NCBI RefSeq assembly: GCF_003762835.1
Contig: NZ_RJWA01000005.1
Coordinates: forward strand, 62,001 to 126,000
DNA length: 64,000 bases
From: Micromonospora sp. HM5-17
GTDB lineage: Bacteria > Actinomycetota > Actinomycetes > Mycobacteriales > Micromonosporaceae
Direction: 5' to 3'
The translations under genes were made by a program, and so were the position numbers. Below, in pieces: positions 16,248 through 25,688 of the stretch (positions within the stretch are counted from its first letter, which is position 1; every line of letters starts with the position of its first letter). A model generated the notes under the pieces. That model was not told the DNA's origin. It saw only the letters and a list, made by a program, of their open reading frames with translations, and ran no database searches.

Positions 16248-18595
16248 CCGTCCAGACGGTGGCGGCCTGGGGCAAGGCGGTCGATGGTCAGGTCCACCCG
16301 CTGATCTGTCATGCCTACGACACAGCCGCCGTGGCCGAACGCGTACTTCGCCAGTTCATCGGACCGACCGCCCGTGACGAGCTGCTCGCCAGTTTCCATC
16401 CGTTGGGAAACCCCACATCATGGATAGCCCTGCTCTGCGGCCTTCATGATCTCGGAAAGGCGACGCCATCGTTTCAGGCAATCCGGGCCGACCTCGCATC
16501 TACCCGGCTCGCCGAGCCGGAAGCCAACGACGTGGGTCGGCTCGGCCGGCACAAGGTGGGAACACGACGCCTCGACACCCCGCATGGACTGGTAACGGCA
16601 ATGCACGTGCAGGACATGCTTGTCCGGTGGGGAGCCTCCATCGACACGGCCGAGCGGATCGCCGTGGCGATCGGCGGCCACCACGGACACCTGCCGGACG
16701 GCTCACTGGTGCGCCAGGCGCGGCGTGAGGTCAACAACCACGGCCGGCAGCGGTGGGAGGACACACGGGAGGATCTGGTCGCCGAGCTCATCCGACTACG
16801 CGGGCTTCCCGAGCCGACCGCCCTTCCGTGGGGCGAGGTGCATGTGAGCGATGTGGCCGCGCTGTGCCTGGCCGCGTTGACGACCATCAGTGACTGGATC
16901 GCCTCTGACACCACGAACTTTCCGCTGACCGACCCGGATGACCTTGACGCGTACGCGACGTCGTCCGAACACCGTGCCGACGCGGCGGTGGCGCGACTCG
17001 ACCTCCGCCCGTGGCTACCCGACCCGGGGTTTCGCACCCTGTTTCCCGGCGACACACCCAGACCGGTCCAGGCGGAGGTGGAGCGCCTCGTTCGAGATCG
17101 GACGGAGCCGACGCTGTTGCTGATCGAGGCGCCGACCGGCGAGGGAAAGTCGAAAGCCGGACTACAGGCGGCGGCCACCCTGGTCCGGCAACTGGGCCTC
17201 ATCGGAACCTACGTCGCGATGCCGACCCAGGCCACGAGCAACCAGATGCTGGGCGAGGTGCAGGAGCTGGCGGGGCAAGCGTCGGTCAAGCTGATCCACA
17301 CAAACGCCAGAGAGTACGTGCGTGACAATCCGACGACGCCGACCGGCATAGGCGTGGATGACCCAGACGACTTGGACGTTACTGCCCAAGAGTGGTTCAC
17401 CCGGAAACGGAGTCTCCTGGCGAGTCTCGGCGTCGGCACCGTGGACCAGATTCTCAAGGCGGTGATCCGCTCGAACCACGTGTTCGTACCGCTGGTCGCG
17501 CTCACCAACAAGGTCGTCGTGATCGACGAGATCCACGGCTACGACACATACATGTCCACCCTGCTGGATCGGCTGCTGACCTGGCTGGGCCGGCTCGGCG
17601 TCTCGGTGATAATGCTGTCGGCCACCCTGCCGAGCAGCCGTCGGCGGGATCTGGTGGCGGCCTGGCAGGCGGGTGCGTTGCGGTGCCTGCCGCGCGAGGT
17701 GCAGCGCCCGGCAGAGTCGATGGTCACCTATCCCGCCGTGACAATCGCCGGAAAGGGTCGACCCACCACTGTGCCCGTGGGCGTCAGCGAACTCAACGGC
17801 AATCGTGCGCTGCACCTGGAACACGTCCCCGATTCGGACATCGTTGACTGGGTGTTGGACCGCGCCGGTGTCGGCTCGGTCGCGGTCATGCACAACCTCG
17901 TACAGCGCGCTGTGTCGACGTACACAGCGCTGGAGGCACGGATTTCGGCGATGCCCGACGCCGAGCGACCACACCTTGTCATGATCAACGGACGTATGCC
18001 GACCGCCGAACGCGCCCGGGTCGAGGCATGGCTGGTGGAGTCGTTCGGGCAGGGCGGCACGCGCCCACGGGCGATCGTGGTCGGTACCCAGGTCCTGGAA
18101 CAGGGGCTTGACCTCGACTTTGACACGGTGTTGACCGACCTCGCGCCGGTGGACTGGATGATCCAGCGTGCCGGTCGGTTGCACCGGCACCGACCCGGAA
18201 CACTCGGTGGCACACCGACGCTGGGTGTCACCGGCGTCAGCGATCACGGCGACGCGCCTCCGACGTTTCCCCGATACGTCAACCTCGTGTACGCACCCGC
18301 AATCCTGTTACGCACCTGGGCACTTCTCCGAGGCCGGACCACGCTTTCCCTGCCAGGCGAGGTACCAGCACTTGTCGATGCGGTGTACGGGCCGGAGGAG
18401 GCGGTTGCCTGTCCGTCGGGGTGGGAGGACGCATGGTTCTCGGCCGCGGACAGCCTGCGGCGCGCTCGGGAACGCTCGGAGCGCAACGCGAGGATCATGT
18501 ATCTGCCGCTGCCGAATGCCATCGGTCATGTGAGTGAGGTGACCAAGCACAGTAAGAGTTCGCGCCACACCCGGGAGCAGGGACGTACACGATGA
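16244..18595 (+). CDS. cas3: Cas3 HD nuclease-helicase lacking its C-terminal domain (type I-E, system 1)
   Basis: A 783-residue effector that nicks and degrades target DNA after Cascade binding. The HD nuclease domain shows H23 and H68-D69 (LHDLGKATPSF) with HHGHLPD. The SF2 helicase has Walker A EAPTGEGKSKAG, DEIH in place of DEAH, LSATLP, and the motif VI-like RAGRLHRHR. GTG 16244 overlaps the small upstream gene (GTGA). The reading frame stops right after the helicase at a segment ending TREQGRTR. The usual Cas3 C-terminal domain is absent from it and is instead found at the start of the next gene. Overlap with that gene is ATGA. Compare the intact Cas3 of system 2. Confidence 0.9.
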   Translation: MTVQTVAAWGKAVDGQVHPLICHAYDTAAVAERVLRQFIGPTARDELLASFHPLGNPTSWIALLCGLHDLGKATPSFQAIRADLASTRLAEPEANDVGRLGRHKVGTRRLDTPHGLVTAMHVQDMLVRWGASIDTAERIAVAIGGHHGHLPDGSLVRQARREVNNHGRQRWEDTREDLVAELIRLRGLPEPTALPWGEVHVSDVAALCLAALTTISDWIASDTTNFPLTDPDDLDAYATSSEHRADAAVARLDLRPWLPDPGFRTLFPGDTPRPVQAEVERLVRDRTEPTLLLIEAPTGEGKSKAGLQAAATLVRQLGLIGTYVAMPTQATSNQMLGEVQELAGQASVKLIHTNAREYVRDNPTTPTGIGVDDPDDLDVTAQEWFTRKRSLLASLGVGTVDQILKAVIRSNHVFVPLVALTNKVVVIDEIHGYDTYMSTLLDRLLTWLGRLGVSVIMLSATLPSSRRRDLVAAWQAGALRCLPREVQRPAESMVTYPAVTIAGKGRPTTVPVGVSELNGNRALHLEHVPDSDIVDWVLDRAGVGSVAVMHNLVQRAVSTYTALEARISAMPDAERPHLVMINGRMPTAERARVEAWLVESFGQGGTRPRAIVVGTQVLEQGLDLDFDTVLTDLAPVDWMIQRAGRLHRHRPGTLGGTPTLGVTGVSDHGDAPPTFPRYVNLVYAPAILLRTWALLRGRTTLSLPGEVPALVDAVYGPEEAVACPSGWEDAWFSAADSLRRARERSERNARIMYLPLPNAIGHVSEVTKHSKSSRHTREQGRTR

Positions 18596-20610
18596 TGTCC
18601 GACGACGATTTCCACGAGGAGTCGGTGGACGTCGTGCTGTTGCAACCGTTCCGGACCGGGCTGGTGCCCATCGGAGGTGGGCCCGTCATCGATCCGGCGG
18701 CGCCGGATCCACCATCGCCGGACGTGCTGGCAGCACTGCTCGACGCATCGGTCAACCTCGGCGCCCCACACGGTGTCCCCGCCGATCTCGTACGCACCAT
18801 CGCGCGCTCACCGGTACCCGCGTCGTTCCAGCGGTCACCGTGGCTACTCAATCATCGCGTGTTGGTCTTCGCCGACGGCGTCTGCCGGGTCGGGGCACAT
18901 CTGCTGCGCTACCAGCCGCACCTTGGTGTCTACACGGACGAACCCGAAACGCATCCGCCGGTCGCTCCAGCCCGAGCCACCGTGCCGCGGCCTCGGCCCT
19001 CCGCCGAAAGGATCGGCGCATCGTTCGATCTCGTCACCGAACCGTGGGTTCCGGTCGTTCGAGGCAATGGAGCCATCGTCGACGTGGGGTTGCGACAGCT
19101 CTTCATGGAGGCGCACGACATCCGGCGGATCACCGGCGAAACACCGACGATGTCCGCCGCGCTGTACCGTCTCGTGCTCGCGATGTTCCACCGGTCCTAC
19201 GGCCCGGACAGCGACTCTGTCTGGGCCGAGTTGTGGAGCGCGCGGGAACTCCCACCCGATCCCCTCGACAGGTACCTGGAGCGGTACGGCGACCGGTTCG
19301 ATCTCTTCCATCCGACCGTTCCGTTCCTGCAATGCCCGGGCCTGGCTGAGCTGACACCGTCGACCCCCGGCAAGCTGGTACCGCATCGCGCGGTCGGCAA
19401 CAACGTCACCCTGTTCGACCACACCACCAGTAGCGACGCTGTACGGCTCACCCCGGCCGAGGCGGCACGCTGGTTGGTCACCACCCTGGCCTTCGACCCG
19501 GGCGGGATGAAAACGCCGTTTGTCAAGGACAAGTCGTCAGAGCGGGCACCCTGCAACGACTTCGGCGTGGTGGTGGTCGAGGGTGGCGACCTGAAACAGA
19601 CGCTACTGCTCAACGCCGTGGTGTATCGCCCGGACGCGGAGCAACCCCGGATGACCGGGCAGCAGGACGCGCCGGCGTGGGAGCGGGAACCGCCCTCCCC
19701 GCATCCGGGCAAGCGCACCGCGCGCGGCTGGACGGACCTGCTCACCTGGCCGTCGCGGCGGATTCTGCTCCGTGCCGACGACATCGACGGCGCCACCATG
19801 GTGACCGGTGTGACGCTGACGCCGGGTGACCGGCTCGACGTCGCACTTCCGGACGAGGAGCTGATGGCAGCGTACCGGCGCCCCGCCGACCGGGCGGGCC
19901 GTGCCAGGCGGGACGCACCCATGCTGCCGGTCAAGCTGCATCCGGTCCGGGGCGTGTGGCGGCACAGTGTGGAGCTGCTGATCACCGACCCGTGGCAGGA
20001 GGACCGACATCGCCAGCGTCCCCGTGCCCTGGACCATGTCGCCAATCTCGCCGAACGCGGGCATATCAGCTCGGAAACGGTATACACGCTCAGGGTCTTC
20101 GGTCAGCAACTGGACTCGAAGGCGTCGGTGGTCGAGGCGTGGCTGGAAGAGTCGGTTCCGGCGCCGGTGGCACTCCTGCGGGCGAGGGATGACCGGCTCG
20201 GCGGACTGATCGGCGCCGCGATCGATTACGCCGATGAGGTTGGCTCGGCGCTCCGGTCGTTGCAGGCGGACTTCCGCAGGGACATGCGGGCCGAGCCGGG
20301 AGGGCGGATCGAGCTGTCGTACTGGCCACGGTTGTCTCGCCCGTTCGCGACGTTCCTCAAGGGGCTGAACGAGGACCGGGTCGCCGGACGCTCCGAGGCG
20401 GCCACCGCGCGGACGTGGCAGGCGGCGGTAAGCCGAATCGCCCGGTCTGTCGCCGACGCATGGCTGGCGGGATCAGCGGCAGAGGCGCGCGCGATGCTCA
20501 CCCTGGGCAGGCATCAACGCAACTTCCAGATGCGACTGGGCAAGGCGTCGGACGCCTTCCTGAGGCAGATCATCACCTACACCGACAGAGAAGAAAGCGA
20601 CGATGTCTGA
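18592..20610 (+). CDS. cas8e: Cas8e (Cse1) with the Cas3 C-terminal domain fused at its N-terminus
   Basis: At 672 residues it is about 120 longer than the system 2 Cas8e. Residues about 8-117 align with the end of the system 2 Cas3 (EESVDVVLL with AESLEVLLL, RSPWL with ESPWL, LLRYQPHLGV with LHYDPAEGLRV), so this is the Cas3 C-terminal domain. A proline-rich linker (about 118-142) follows. Canonical Cas8e then begins at FDLVTEPWVPVV. Cas8e recognises the PAM and recruits Cas3. The start ATGATG overlaps the cas3 stop in the -1 frame. Natural Cas3-Cse1 fusions are known in actinobacteria; this looks like such a fusion re-split at a new point. The 3' end overlaps cse2 by 8 bp. Confidence 0.87.
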   Translation: MMSDDDFHEESVDVVLLQPFRTGLVPIGGGPVIDPAAPDPPSPDVLAALLDASVNLGAPHGVPADLVRTIARSPVPASFQRSPWLLNHRVLVFADGVCRVGAHLLRYQPHLGVYTDEPETHPPVAPARATVPRPRPSAERIGASFDLVTEPWVPVVRGNGAIVDVGLRQLFMEAHDIRRITGETPTMSAALYRLVLAMFHRSYGPDSDSVWAELWSARELPPDPLDRYLERYGDRFDLFHPTVPFLQCPGLAELTPSTPGKLVPHRAVGNNVTLFDHTTSSDAVRLTPAEAARWLVTTLAFDPGGMKTPFVKDKSSERAPCNDFGVVVVEGGDLKQTLLLNAVVYRPDAEQPRMTGQQDAPAWEREPPSPHPGKRTARGWTDLLTWPSRRILLRADDIDGATMVTGVTLTPGDRLDVALPDEELMAAYRRPADRAGRARRDAPMLPVKLHPVRGVWRHSVELLITDPWQEDRHRQRPRALDHVANLAERGHISSETVYTLRVFGQQLDSKASVVEAWLEESVPAPVALLRARDDRLGGLIGAAIDYADEVGSALRSLQADFRRDMRAEPGGRIELSYWPRLSRPFATFLKGLNEDRVAGRSEAATARTWQAAVSRIARSVADAWLAGSAAEARAMLTLGRHQRNFQMRLGKASDAFLRQIITYTDREESDDV

Positions 20611-21274
20611 CAACGCCGATATCGCTGCCCAGCGTCGAGCTTTCATTCACTCACTCGAAAAGCTCCGTCACGACGCATATGAGTCGCCGTACCCACACCG
20701 GGCCGCCGATGCTCGCCGCCAGCTTGCCCAGTTGCGCCACAGCCTGCGTCCCGGCCACCAGCACCAGGCCTACGAGATCGTTTTCCGACCCCCCTCGCGG
20801 CCAGCCGAGGAGTCTGGAACTGGCCAGGGCCAGCCACCCGAGTGGTTGCCGCCCGCAGCGCACGAGCAGGAGGCCTGGCTGCTCGTTGGCGGCCTCTTCG
20901 CGCTGCACCCACAGCCGTGGCGGCGGAAGGGACCGCGGTCACTGGGCGCTTCGATGGGCCTACTGGACAAGGCACAGGTGGGCTCGGCCAGCCGACGCTT
21001 CATGCAGTTGCTCGGCCGAGACGGGAGTACGCTGCCGCACCACCTGCGTCAGGCGATCCAGCTGCTGTCCAGCCACGAAATTCCCGTCCACTACGGGCAG
21101 CTATTGGACGATCTCGTGGTGCTGCTCGGCCCGTCGCGGGCCGGGGAGCCGGCTGCCCGGGTTCGGCTGCGCTGGGCCCGCGAGTTCTACATGCCGGCCA
21201 CGATCGAACCATCCGACCCGTCGGATCCGACGGACGAATCCCACTCAGTCGAGAGGCGTCGCGATGATAGTTGA
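20603..21274 (+). CDS. cse2: Cse2 (Cas11e), Cascade small subunit, system 1
   Basis: A 223-residue all-helical subunit; two copies form the belly of Cascade and stabilise the R-loop. It is arginine-rich with a conserved core near GLLDKAQVGSASRRFMQLL and an IQLLSSHEIPVHYGQLLDDL segment that matches MLREHQIPLDYGLLADDL in the system 2 Cse2. Both flanking cas genes overlap it, so the operon is tightly coupled. Sequence similarity to the system 2 copy is low outside the C-terminal part, as expected for this fast-evolving subunit. Confidence 0.85.
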   Translation: MSDNADIAAQRRAFIHSLEKLRHDAYESPYPHRAADARRQLAQLRHSLRPGHQHQAYEIVFRPPSRPAEESGTGQGQPPEWLPPAAHEQEAWLLVGGLFALHPQPWRRKGPRSLGASMGLLDKAQVGSASRRFMQLLGRDGSTLPHHLRQAIQLLSSHEIPVHYGQLLDDLVVLLGPSRAGEPAARVRLRWAREFYMPATIEPSDPSDPTDESHSVERRRDDS

Positions 21275-22391
21275 GCTCCACCTGCTCCAGTCATTCCCGG
21301 TGAGCAATCTCAATCGAGACGATCTTGGACAGCCCAAGACGGCGACGTTCGGCGGTGTCACTCGCGCTCGGATATCCAGCCAGAGCCTCAAGCGCGCCGC
21401 CCGGCGGCTTTTCACAAAATACGGCCTGAACACCACCGAGGTCGGGATACGGACCAAGCGGATCGTGGACGAGGTCGTACCGATTCTGGGTCGGGCCGGT
21501 AAGGACGAGGAACAGGCCCGCACCGTCGCGATGGCCGCACTGCGGCAGCTCGGATTCGGGGTCAACAAGGACAGTGGCCTCACGCAGTATCTGCTGTTCG
21601 TCAGTCACGCATCCATCGACTTTTTGGCCCGGTATTGCGATGACAACTGGGAGAGCCTGAAACGGCTCGCCGCCGCCAAGACGACGTCCGCACAGAACAA
21701 GATCAAGGCCGACCGGGCAGCGGTCGAGGCGGGCCGGCGCATCCTGGATGCTGGCCGGGCAGCCGACGTGGCGTTGTTCGGCCGCATGATCGCCGACAAC
21801 GCGGACTTCAACGTCAACGCCGCATCCCAGGTGGCACACGCCATTTCAACGCACGCGGTGACCACCGAGTTCGACTACTTCACCGCAGTCGACGACCTCA
21901 AGCCGAACGACACCCCGGGCGCCGAGATGATTGGCAGCGTCGATTTCAATGCCGCCTGCTACTATCGGTACGCCAACGTCGACATCGGCCAGTTGTCCGT
22001 AAACCTGAGCGGCGACGACGACCTGGTTGCGCGGACTGTGCGGGCCTGGCTCTACGCCTTCATCAACGCGGTGCCGGGCGGAAAACAAAACTCGACCGCC
22101 GCCCTTACCATGCCGGACACACTGCTCGGAGTGGTACGGAGTCGAGGCGCGTGGAACCTCGCCAACGCGTTCCTCAAGCCGGTGGTCGCCGAGGACCTGA
22201 TGTCCGAGTCCACAGACCGGATGCTGTGGCACTTCGGCCGCCTCAAGGACTTCTACGGCGGCGAGAGCGGCGAGATCCGCAGCGCGGTGGCCGCGTCGGT
22301 CAGCGGCGACATCGCGACGAACGGTGTGGTGTCGACGGCGGACAGTGTGGACACCTTCGTGCGCGGTCTGCTCGCGGCCGCCGAGGTGTGA
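21264..22391 (+). CDS. cas7e: Cas7e (Cse4/CasC), Cascade backbone, system 1
   Basis: A 375-residue RAMP-fold protein; six copies coat the crRNA guide. The family N-terminus is clear (SFPVSNLNRDDLGQPKTATF, then RARISSQSLKRAARR). The start ATG 21264 follows GAGAGG and lies inside the end of cse2. A longer open frame upstream has no family similarity. Cas7e of system 2 shares the same motif layout (SNLNRDD, SSQAWKRA) but many substitutions, so the two systems are not a recent duplication. Confidence 0.92.
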   Translation: MIVELHLLQSFPVSNLNRDDLGQPKTATFGGVTRARISSQSLKRAARRLFTKYGLNTTEVGIRTKRIVDEVVPILGRAGKDEEQARTVAMAALRQLGFGVNKDSGLTQYLLFVSHASIDFLARYCDDNWESLKRLAAAKTTSAQNKIKADRAAVEAGRRILDAGRAADVALFGRMIADNADFNVNAASQVAHAISTHAVTTEFDYFTAVDDLKPNDTPGAEMIGSVDFNAACYYRYANVDIGQLSVNLSGDDDLVARTVRAWLYAFINAVPGGKQNSTAALTMPDTLLGVVRSRGAWNLANAFLKPVVAEDLMSESTDRMLWHFGRLKDFYGGESGEIRSAVAASVSGDIATNGVVSTADSVDTFVRGLLAAAEV

Positions 22392-22397
22392 GAGCCC

Positions 22398-23135
22398 ATG
22401 CCCGACGACGTGATGTCGCTGGCCATGTGCTTTGACGCCCCGATGCAGTCCTGGGGGATCCGCTCCCGCGGCATTGTCCGGGACACCATGATGGAGCCGA
22501 CCAAGTCCGGCACGATCGGATTGGTCGCGGCCGCCCTCGGTGTCAACCGCGAGGATGATGTGACTCTGGCCGAGTTGGCCAGGCTCCGGCTTGCGGTCCG
22601 GGTAGACCGCGAGGGTCTACTCGAGCGGGACTACCAGACGACGCAGAATGTGCCGACCACGACCGGAACCGGACACCGCACGGTTGTCAGCGAGCGCTAC
22701 TACCTGGCCGATGCGCTCTTTCTGGTCGTACTGGAGGGTGACGGCTACCTGCTCGCACGGATAGCCGAGGCGATCCGGCGACCGCGTTGGCCACTGTCGT
22801 TCGGGCGACGGTCGTTCGTACCGGCTCGGCCGCTGCTTTCACCCGATGCGGCGCCAGTCCGCGAGCCAGCCGTACAGGTTCTGAAGAGCCACCCGTGGTT
22901 GGAGGAGTCGGAGGCGTTGTGGCAGCGGGCCCGGACAGACCCCCCAACGCTTCGCACGGTCGTCGAGTGCTCCGCAGAGGAGAAGCAGGCCGAGGTCCGG
23001 CACGACCAGCCGATTAGTTTCGGGCGCGGGCGTCGGCGCTTCGCTCCCCGGACAGTGCTGGTCGATGACGTGACATTGACCCCGTCCATGATCCCCGCGA
23101 GGAGCGGCCTTGTACCTGACCAGACTGACGTTTAA
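22398..23135 (+). CDS. cas5e: Cas5e (CasD), system 1
   Basis: A 245-residue RAMP protein that caps the 5' handle of the crRNA in Cascade. Motifs seen are MCFDAPMQSWGIRSRG at the N-terminus and MEPTKSGTIGLVAAALGVNR, the Cas5e hallmark where the system 2 copy has IAPTKSGVIGLLAAAKGI. It lies 6 bp after cas7e and overlaps cas6e by 26 bp. The C-terminus contains a polar, arginine-rich segment (SFGRGRRRFAPRTV). Confidence 0.9.
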   Translation: MPDDVMSLAMCFDAPMQSWGIRSRGIVRDTMMEPTKSGTIGLVAAALGVNREDDVTLAELARLRLAVRVDREGLLERDYQTTQNVPTTTGTGHRTVVSERYYLADALFLVVLEGDGYLLARIAEAIRRPRWPLSFGRRSFVPARPLLSPDAAPVREPAVQVLKSHPWLEESEALWQRARTDPPTLRTVVECSAEEKQAEVRHDQPISFGRGRRRFAPRTVLVDDVTLTPSMIPARSGLVPDQTDV

Positions 23136-23790
23136 CCCCAGGTCGCCGGAGTTCCGGCGGGACATGGCCAATGTGCACGACATGCATCGGACGGTGATGT
23201 CGGCGTACCCCGAGGAACCGGCCACGGCAAACTATCGGCAGCACCACGGAGTGCTGTGGCGGGTTGACCGGGTCAACCGTGGTTACGTCCAGTATGTGCA
23301 AAGCCGTTCCAAGCCGGACTGGTCCCGACTGCCGCCGGCGCATTTGCTCAGGCCGGCCGAGGTACGCTCGCTGCAGCCACTCCTGGACGGCATCACCGCT
23401 GGTCGGCGGTACGCGTTCCGGCTTGTGGGCAACCCGACCCGGTGTGTCCACCCCAAGCACGGCAGCCCCAAGAGGGTCCCACACCGGCTGCCAGAGAAAC
23501 AGATTGGGTGGTTGGTGGAGAAGGGCAGGCGGCACGGTTTCATCGTGCCCACCACTGACAGGGCGATTCCCGATGTCATCGTCACCCCGATGCCCGACCT
23601 GATTGGCCGCCGGCAACGGCACATCATCACAATCGCACCGGTTCGCTTCGACGGTCATTTGATCGTCACCGATCCGGAGGCGTTCGCCCGTGCCGTGGTC
23701 GACGGCATCGGCCGGGCGAAGGCGTACGGGTGCGGCCTGCTCAGCTTGGCGCCCGCGCGGACTGCCCAATACGACAGCCGGGGTTGTTGA
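23110..23790 (+). CDS. cas6e: Cas6e (CasE) pre-crRNA endoribonuclease, system 1
   Basis: A 226-residue protein with duplicated ferredoxin-like folds that cuts pre-crRNA at the base of the repeat hairpin and stays bound to it. Seen here: N-terminus YLTRLTFNPRSPEFRRD, a histidine in the DMHRTVM segment in the usual place of the catalytic His, and the glycine-rich GIGRAKAYGCGLLSL loop near the end. The start is TTG 23110 preceded by GAGGAG. It is the last cas gene of system 1. No cas1 or cas2 follows, only IS debris. Its substrate must be the orphan repeat or transcripts of the system 2 array, whose hairpin is similar. Confidence 0.9.
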   Translation: MYLTRLTFNPRSPEFRRDMANVHDMHRTVMSAYPEEPATANYRQHHGVLWRVDRVNRGYVQYVQSRSKPDWSRLPPAHLLRPAEVRSLQPLLDGITAGRRYAFRLVGNPTRCVHPKHGSPKRVPHRLPEKQIGWLVEKGRRHGFIVPTTDRAIPDVIVTPMPDLIGRRQRHIITIAPVRFDGHLIVTDPEAFARAVVDGIGRAKAYGCGLLSLAPARTAQYDSRGC

Positions 23791-23924
23791 CCTGGGCTGG
23801 GCTGGGGTTTGACGGGGGGTGGGGGAACGAGGGCAGCCTTCGCCGTCGTTCATGGACGGTTGTGTGGACTGACCATGACGCGGCGGTGGCTGCGATACGG
23901 GGTAGACGTCCAGCGGTGGTGGGT

Positions 23925-24960
23925 GTCGGTCGACGATGTGATGCTGACAGTCGGGCGGTGTTTCCACAGGCCGGAGCCGCGTCGCCGGGTGCGTGGCTTC
24001 GTCCCGGGTCTTCTGGCGCCCCTGCTCTGCAAGAAAGCTGGTGGGTGGTTGCGGAGCATGCCGGTGACGCCGGCCCGGACGGGATGCAGTGCCTGTTGAT
24101 GCCGGTGCGGTGGGAGGACGCCGCTGTGCGTGCCGATGTTCGCGAGTTCGTGAGCGAGGCGTCTCGGTGAGGCCGAGGCGGTGTTGATCATCGACGAGAC
24201 CGCTGATCTGAAGAAGGGCCAGCATGCTGCCGGTGTACCGGCGGCGGTACAGCGGTGCTGCCGGGAGGGTGGAGAACTGTCAGGCCGCGATACATCTGGT
24301 CTACGCCACCCGGACGGCTCACGCGATGCTCGACACCGCCCTGTACCTGCCGGCATCCCGGTGCGACAACCCCGAATGCCGGACAAGGGCCGGTATCCCC
24401 GAGCAGGTTCGCTTCGCCACCACACCGCACCTGGCCGCCCGGGGTGATCGCCGACGCGGTCGACGCCGGACCGCCCTGCCGGCGGGCGGAGGGCCGGCGA
24501 CGAGGCCTACGGCAACGACCCACACCCAGCCCGCCGGAAGGGCTGGGCTACGTCCTCGCCGTGGCCCGATCCCACCAGGTCACCACCAGCCTGGGCGTCT
24601 TCCGGGTCGACGTGTTGGCCGCCGCTGTTCCCGCCACCGCCTGGCATCGCATGTCCGCAGGGCGGGACGTGAAAGGTCACCGCTGGTACGACTGGTCCTA
24701 CACCGCTCTACCCGCCCACCACGACGAACACGCAGGACACCGCCGGCTGCTCATCCGCCGCCACCGCCGCACCGGCGAACTCGCCTTCTACCGCCTCAGC
24801 ACCGGCGGCGGTGATGCAAGACTCGGCGTCGTCGGCCGCCCTGGTCGCCGTCCTGGCGGCGCTGCACCGGGTCAGCGGCGGGCGGTGGCGCGGCCAGGGC
24901 ATCGAGCGGCCGTACCGAGGGTCTGCACCTCCGCCCAGGGCCACTCGTCGATCGAGAAGG
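23925..24960 (+). pseudogene. IS701-family transposase, multiply frameshifted
   Basis: Pieces of one IS701-type transposase follow in order across shifting frames: VDDVMLTVGRCFHRPEPRRR, then AEHAGDAGPDGMQCLL, then VLIIDETADLKKGQHAAGV (first catalytic Asp region), then YSGAAGRVENCQAAIHLVYA, then EGLGYVLAVARSHQVTT and LLIRRHRRTGELAFYR. At least three frame changes and short losses make it inactive. Terminal inverted repeats were not identified. It begins about 135 bp after cas6e, where cas1-cas2 would be expected. Confidence 0.8.
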
Positions 24961-25001
24961 CGGCCGGATCGCCGGGCTCGGCGCCGCCGGGGTCCAGACC
25001 G

Positions 25002-25325
25002 TCAAGGTTCACGCACGATCTCCACCGTGGTGGTCAGGACGGTCCTGGCCCAGTCGACCGGCCGGCCGGCAAACCCCTGATCGGCACGGACGTGCCGGAT
25101 CGGCGTGGACGCGTACGTGGCCAGCAGGGCACCCCTCGCACCGTCGCGGTCCTGCCAGCAGGCGGCGACCACCCAGACGACGACCAGCAGGCCGAGGGTG
25201 TCGGTGACGATGAACCGCTTCCGCCCGTTGATCTTCTTACCCGCGTCGTAGCCGCGGCTGGTGGTGGGCACGGTGTCGGCGGCCCGCACACCCTGTGAGT
25301 CGATGATCCCCGCGGTGGGCTCCGA
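25002..25325 (-). pseudogene. IS5-family transposase fragment
   Basis: A C-terminal piece on the minus strand reads IIDSQGVRAADTVPTTSRGY, then DAGKKINGRKRFIVTDTLGL, then RADQGFAGRPVDWA and VEIVREP. This includes two catalytic Asp positions (IIDSQ, RADQG) of IS5/IS4-type DDE enzymes. The N-terminal half is missing; upstream minus-strand sequence has no transposase similarity that I can see. It is nested beside the IS701 remnant, showing repeated insertion and decay next to system 1. 25326-25688 holds no other supported gene. Confidence 0.75.
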
Positions 25326-25688
25326 CACTGTCACCTTGACGTTCGACCGGCGGTCCCGGGTGCTGGTCTGCCCCCGGTTGCTCGCCGACGGCAAGATCAA
25401 CCAAGGGCCGCTGGCCCGGATCAACGCCGACGGCCGGGGCCTGACCCACACCCGGGGCCGGCACCATAGCGGCTCGCGGTCGCCGTACACCCGGAAGGAG
25501 GACGTGGTCGGAGGCCTGGCGACTGGTCGCGGAGCCATCCAACCGTCCTGGCCGTCGGGAAGCCGGCAGCCGTTCGGGCGGTAGCTCGGTGGGCTGTTCC
25601 CCAGATCCGCCCCGACGGCCCTGGGGCGTCCCGGCTGTTTCGTGTCAGGCTGGGAATCAATCCCCACATTCCGGGAAGTCGACGGCCC

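Noticed and set aside
20415-21263. N-terminal extension of the cas7e frame
   Set aside because: It overlaps cas8e and cse2 and has no Cas7 similarity; ATG 21264 has a ribosome site and the family N-terminus.
25295-25320. GCGGGGATCATC-like string resembling the CRISPR repeat
   Set aside because: It lies in the IS5 transposase coding sequence at the conserved IIDSQ motif, and only half of the repeat matches.
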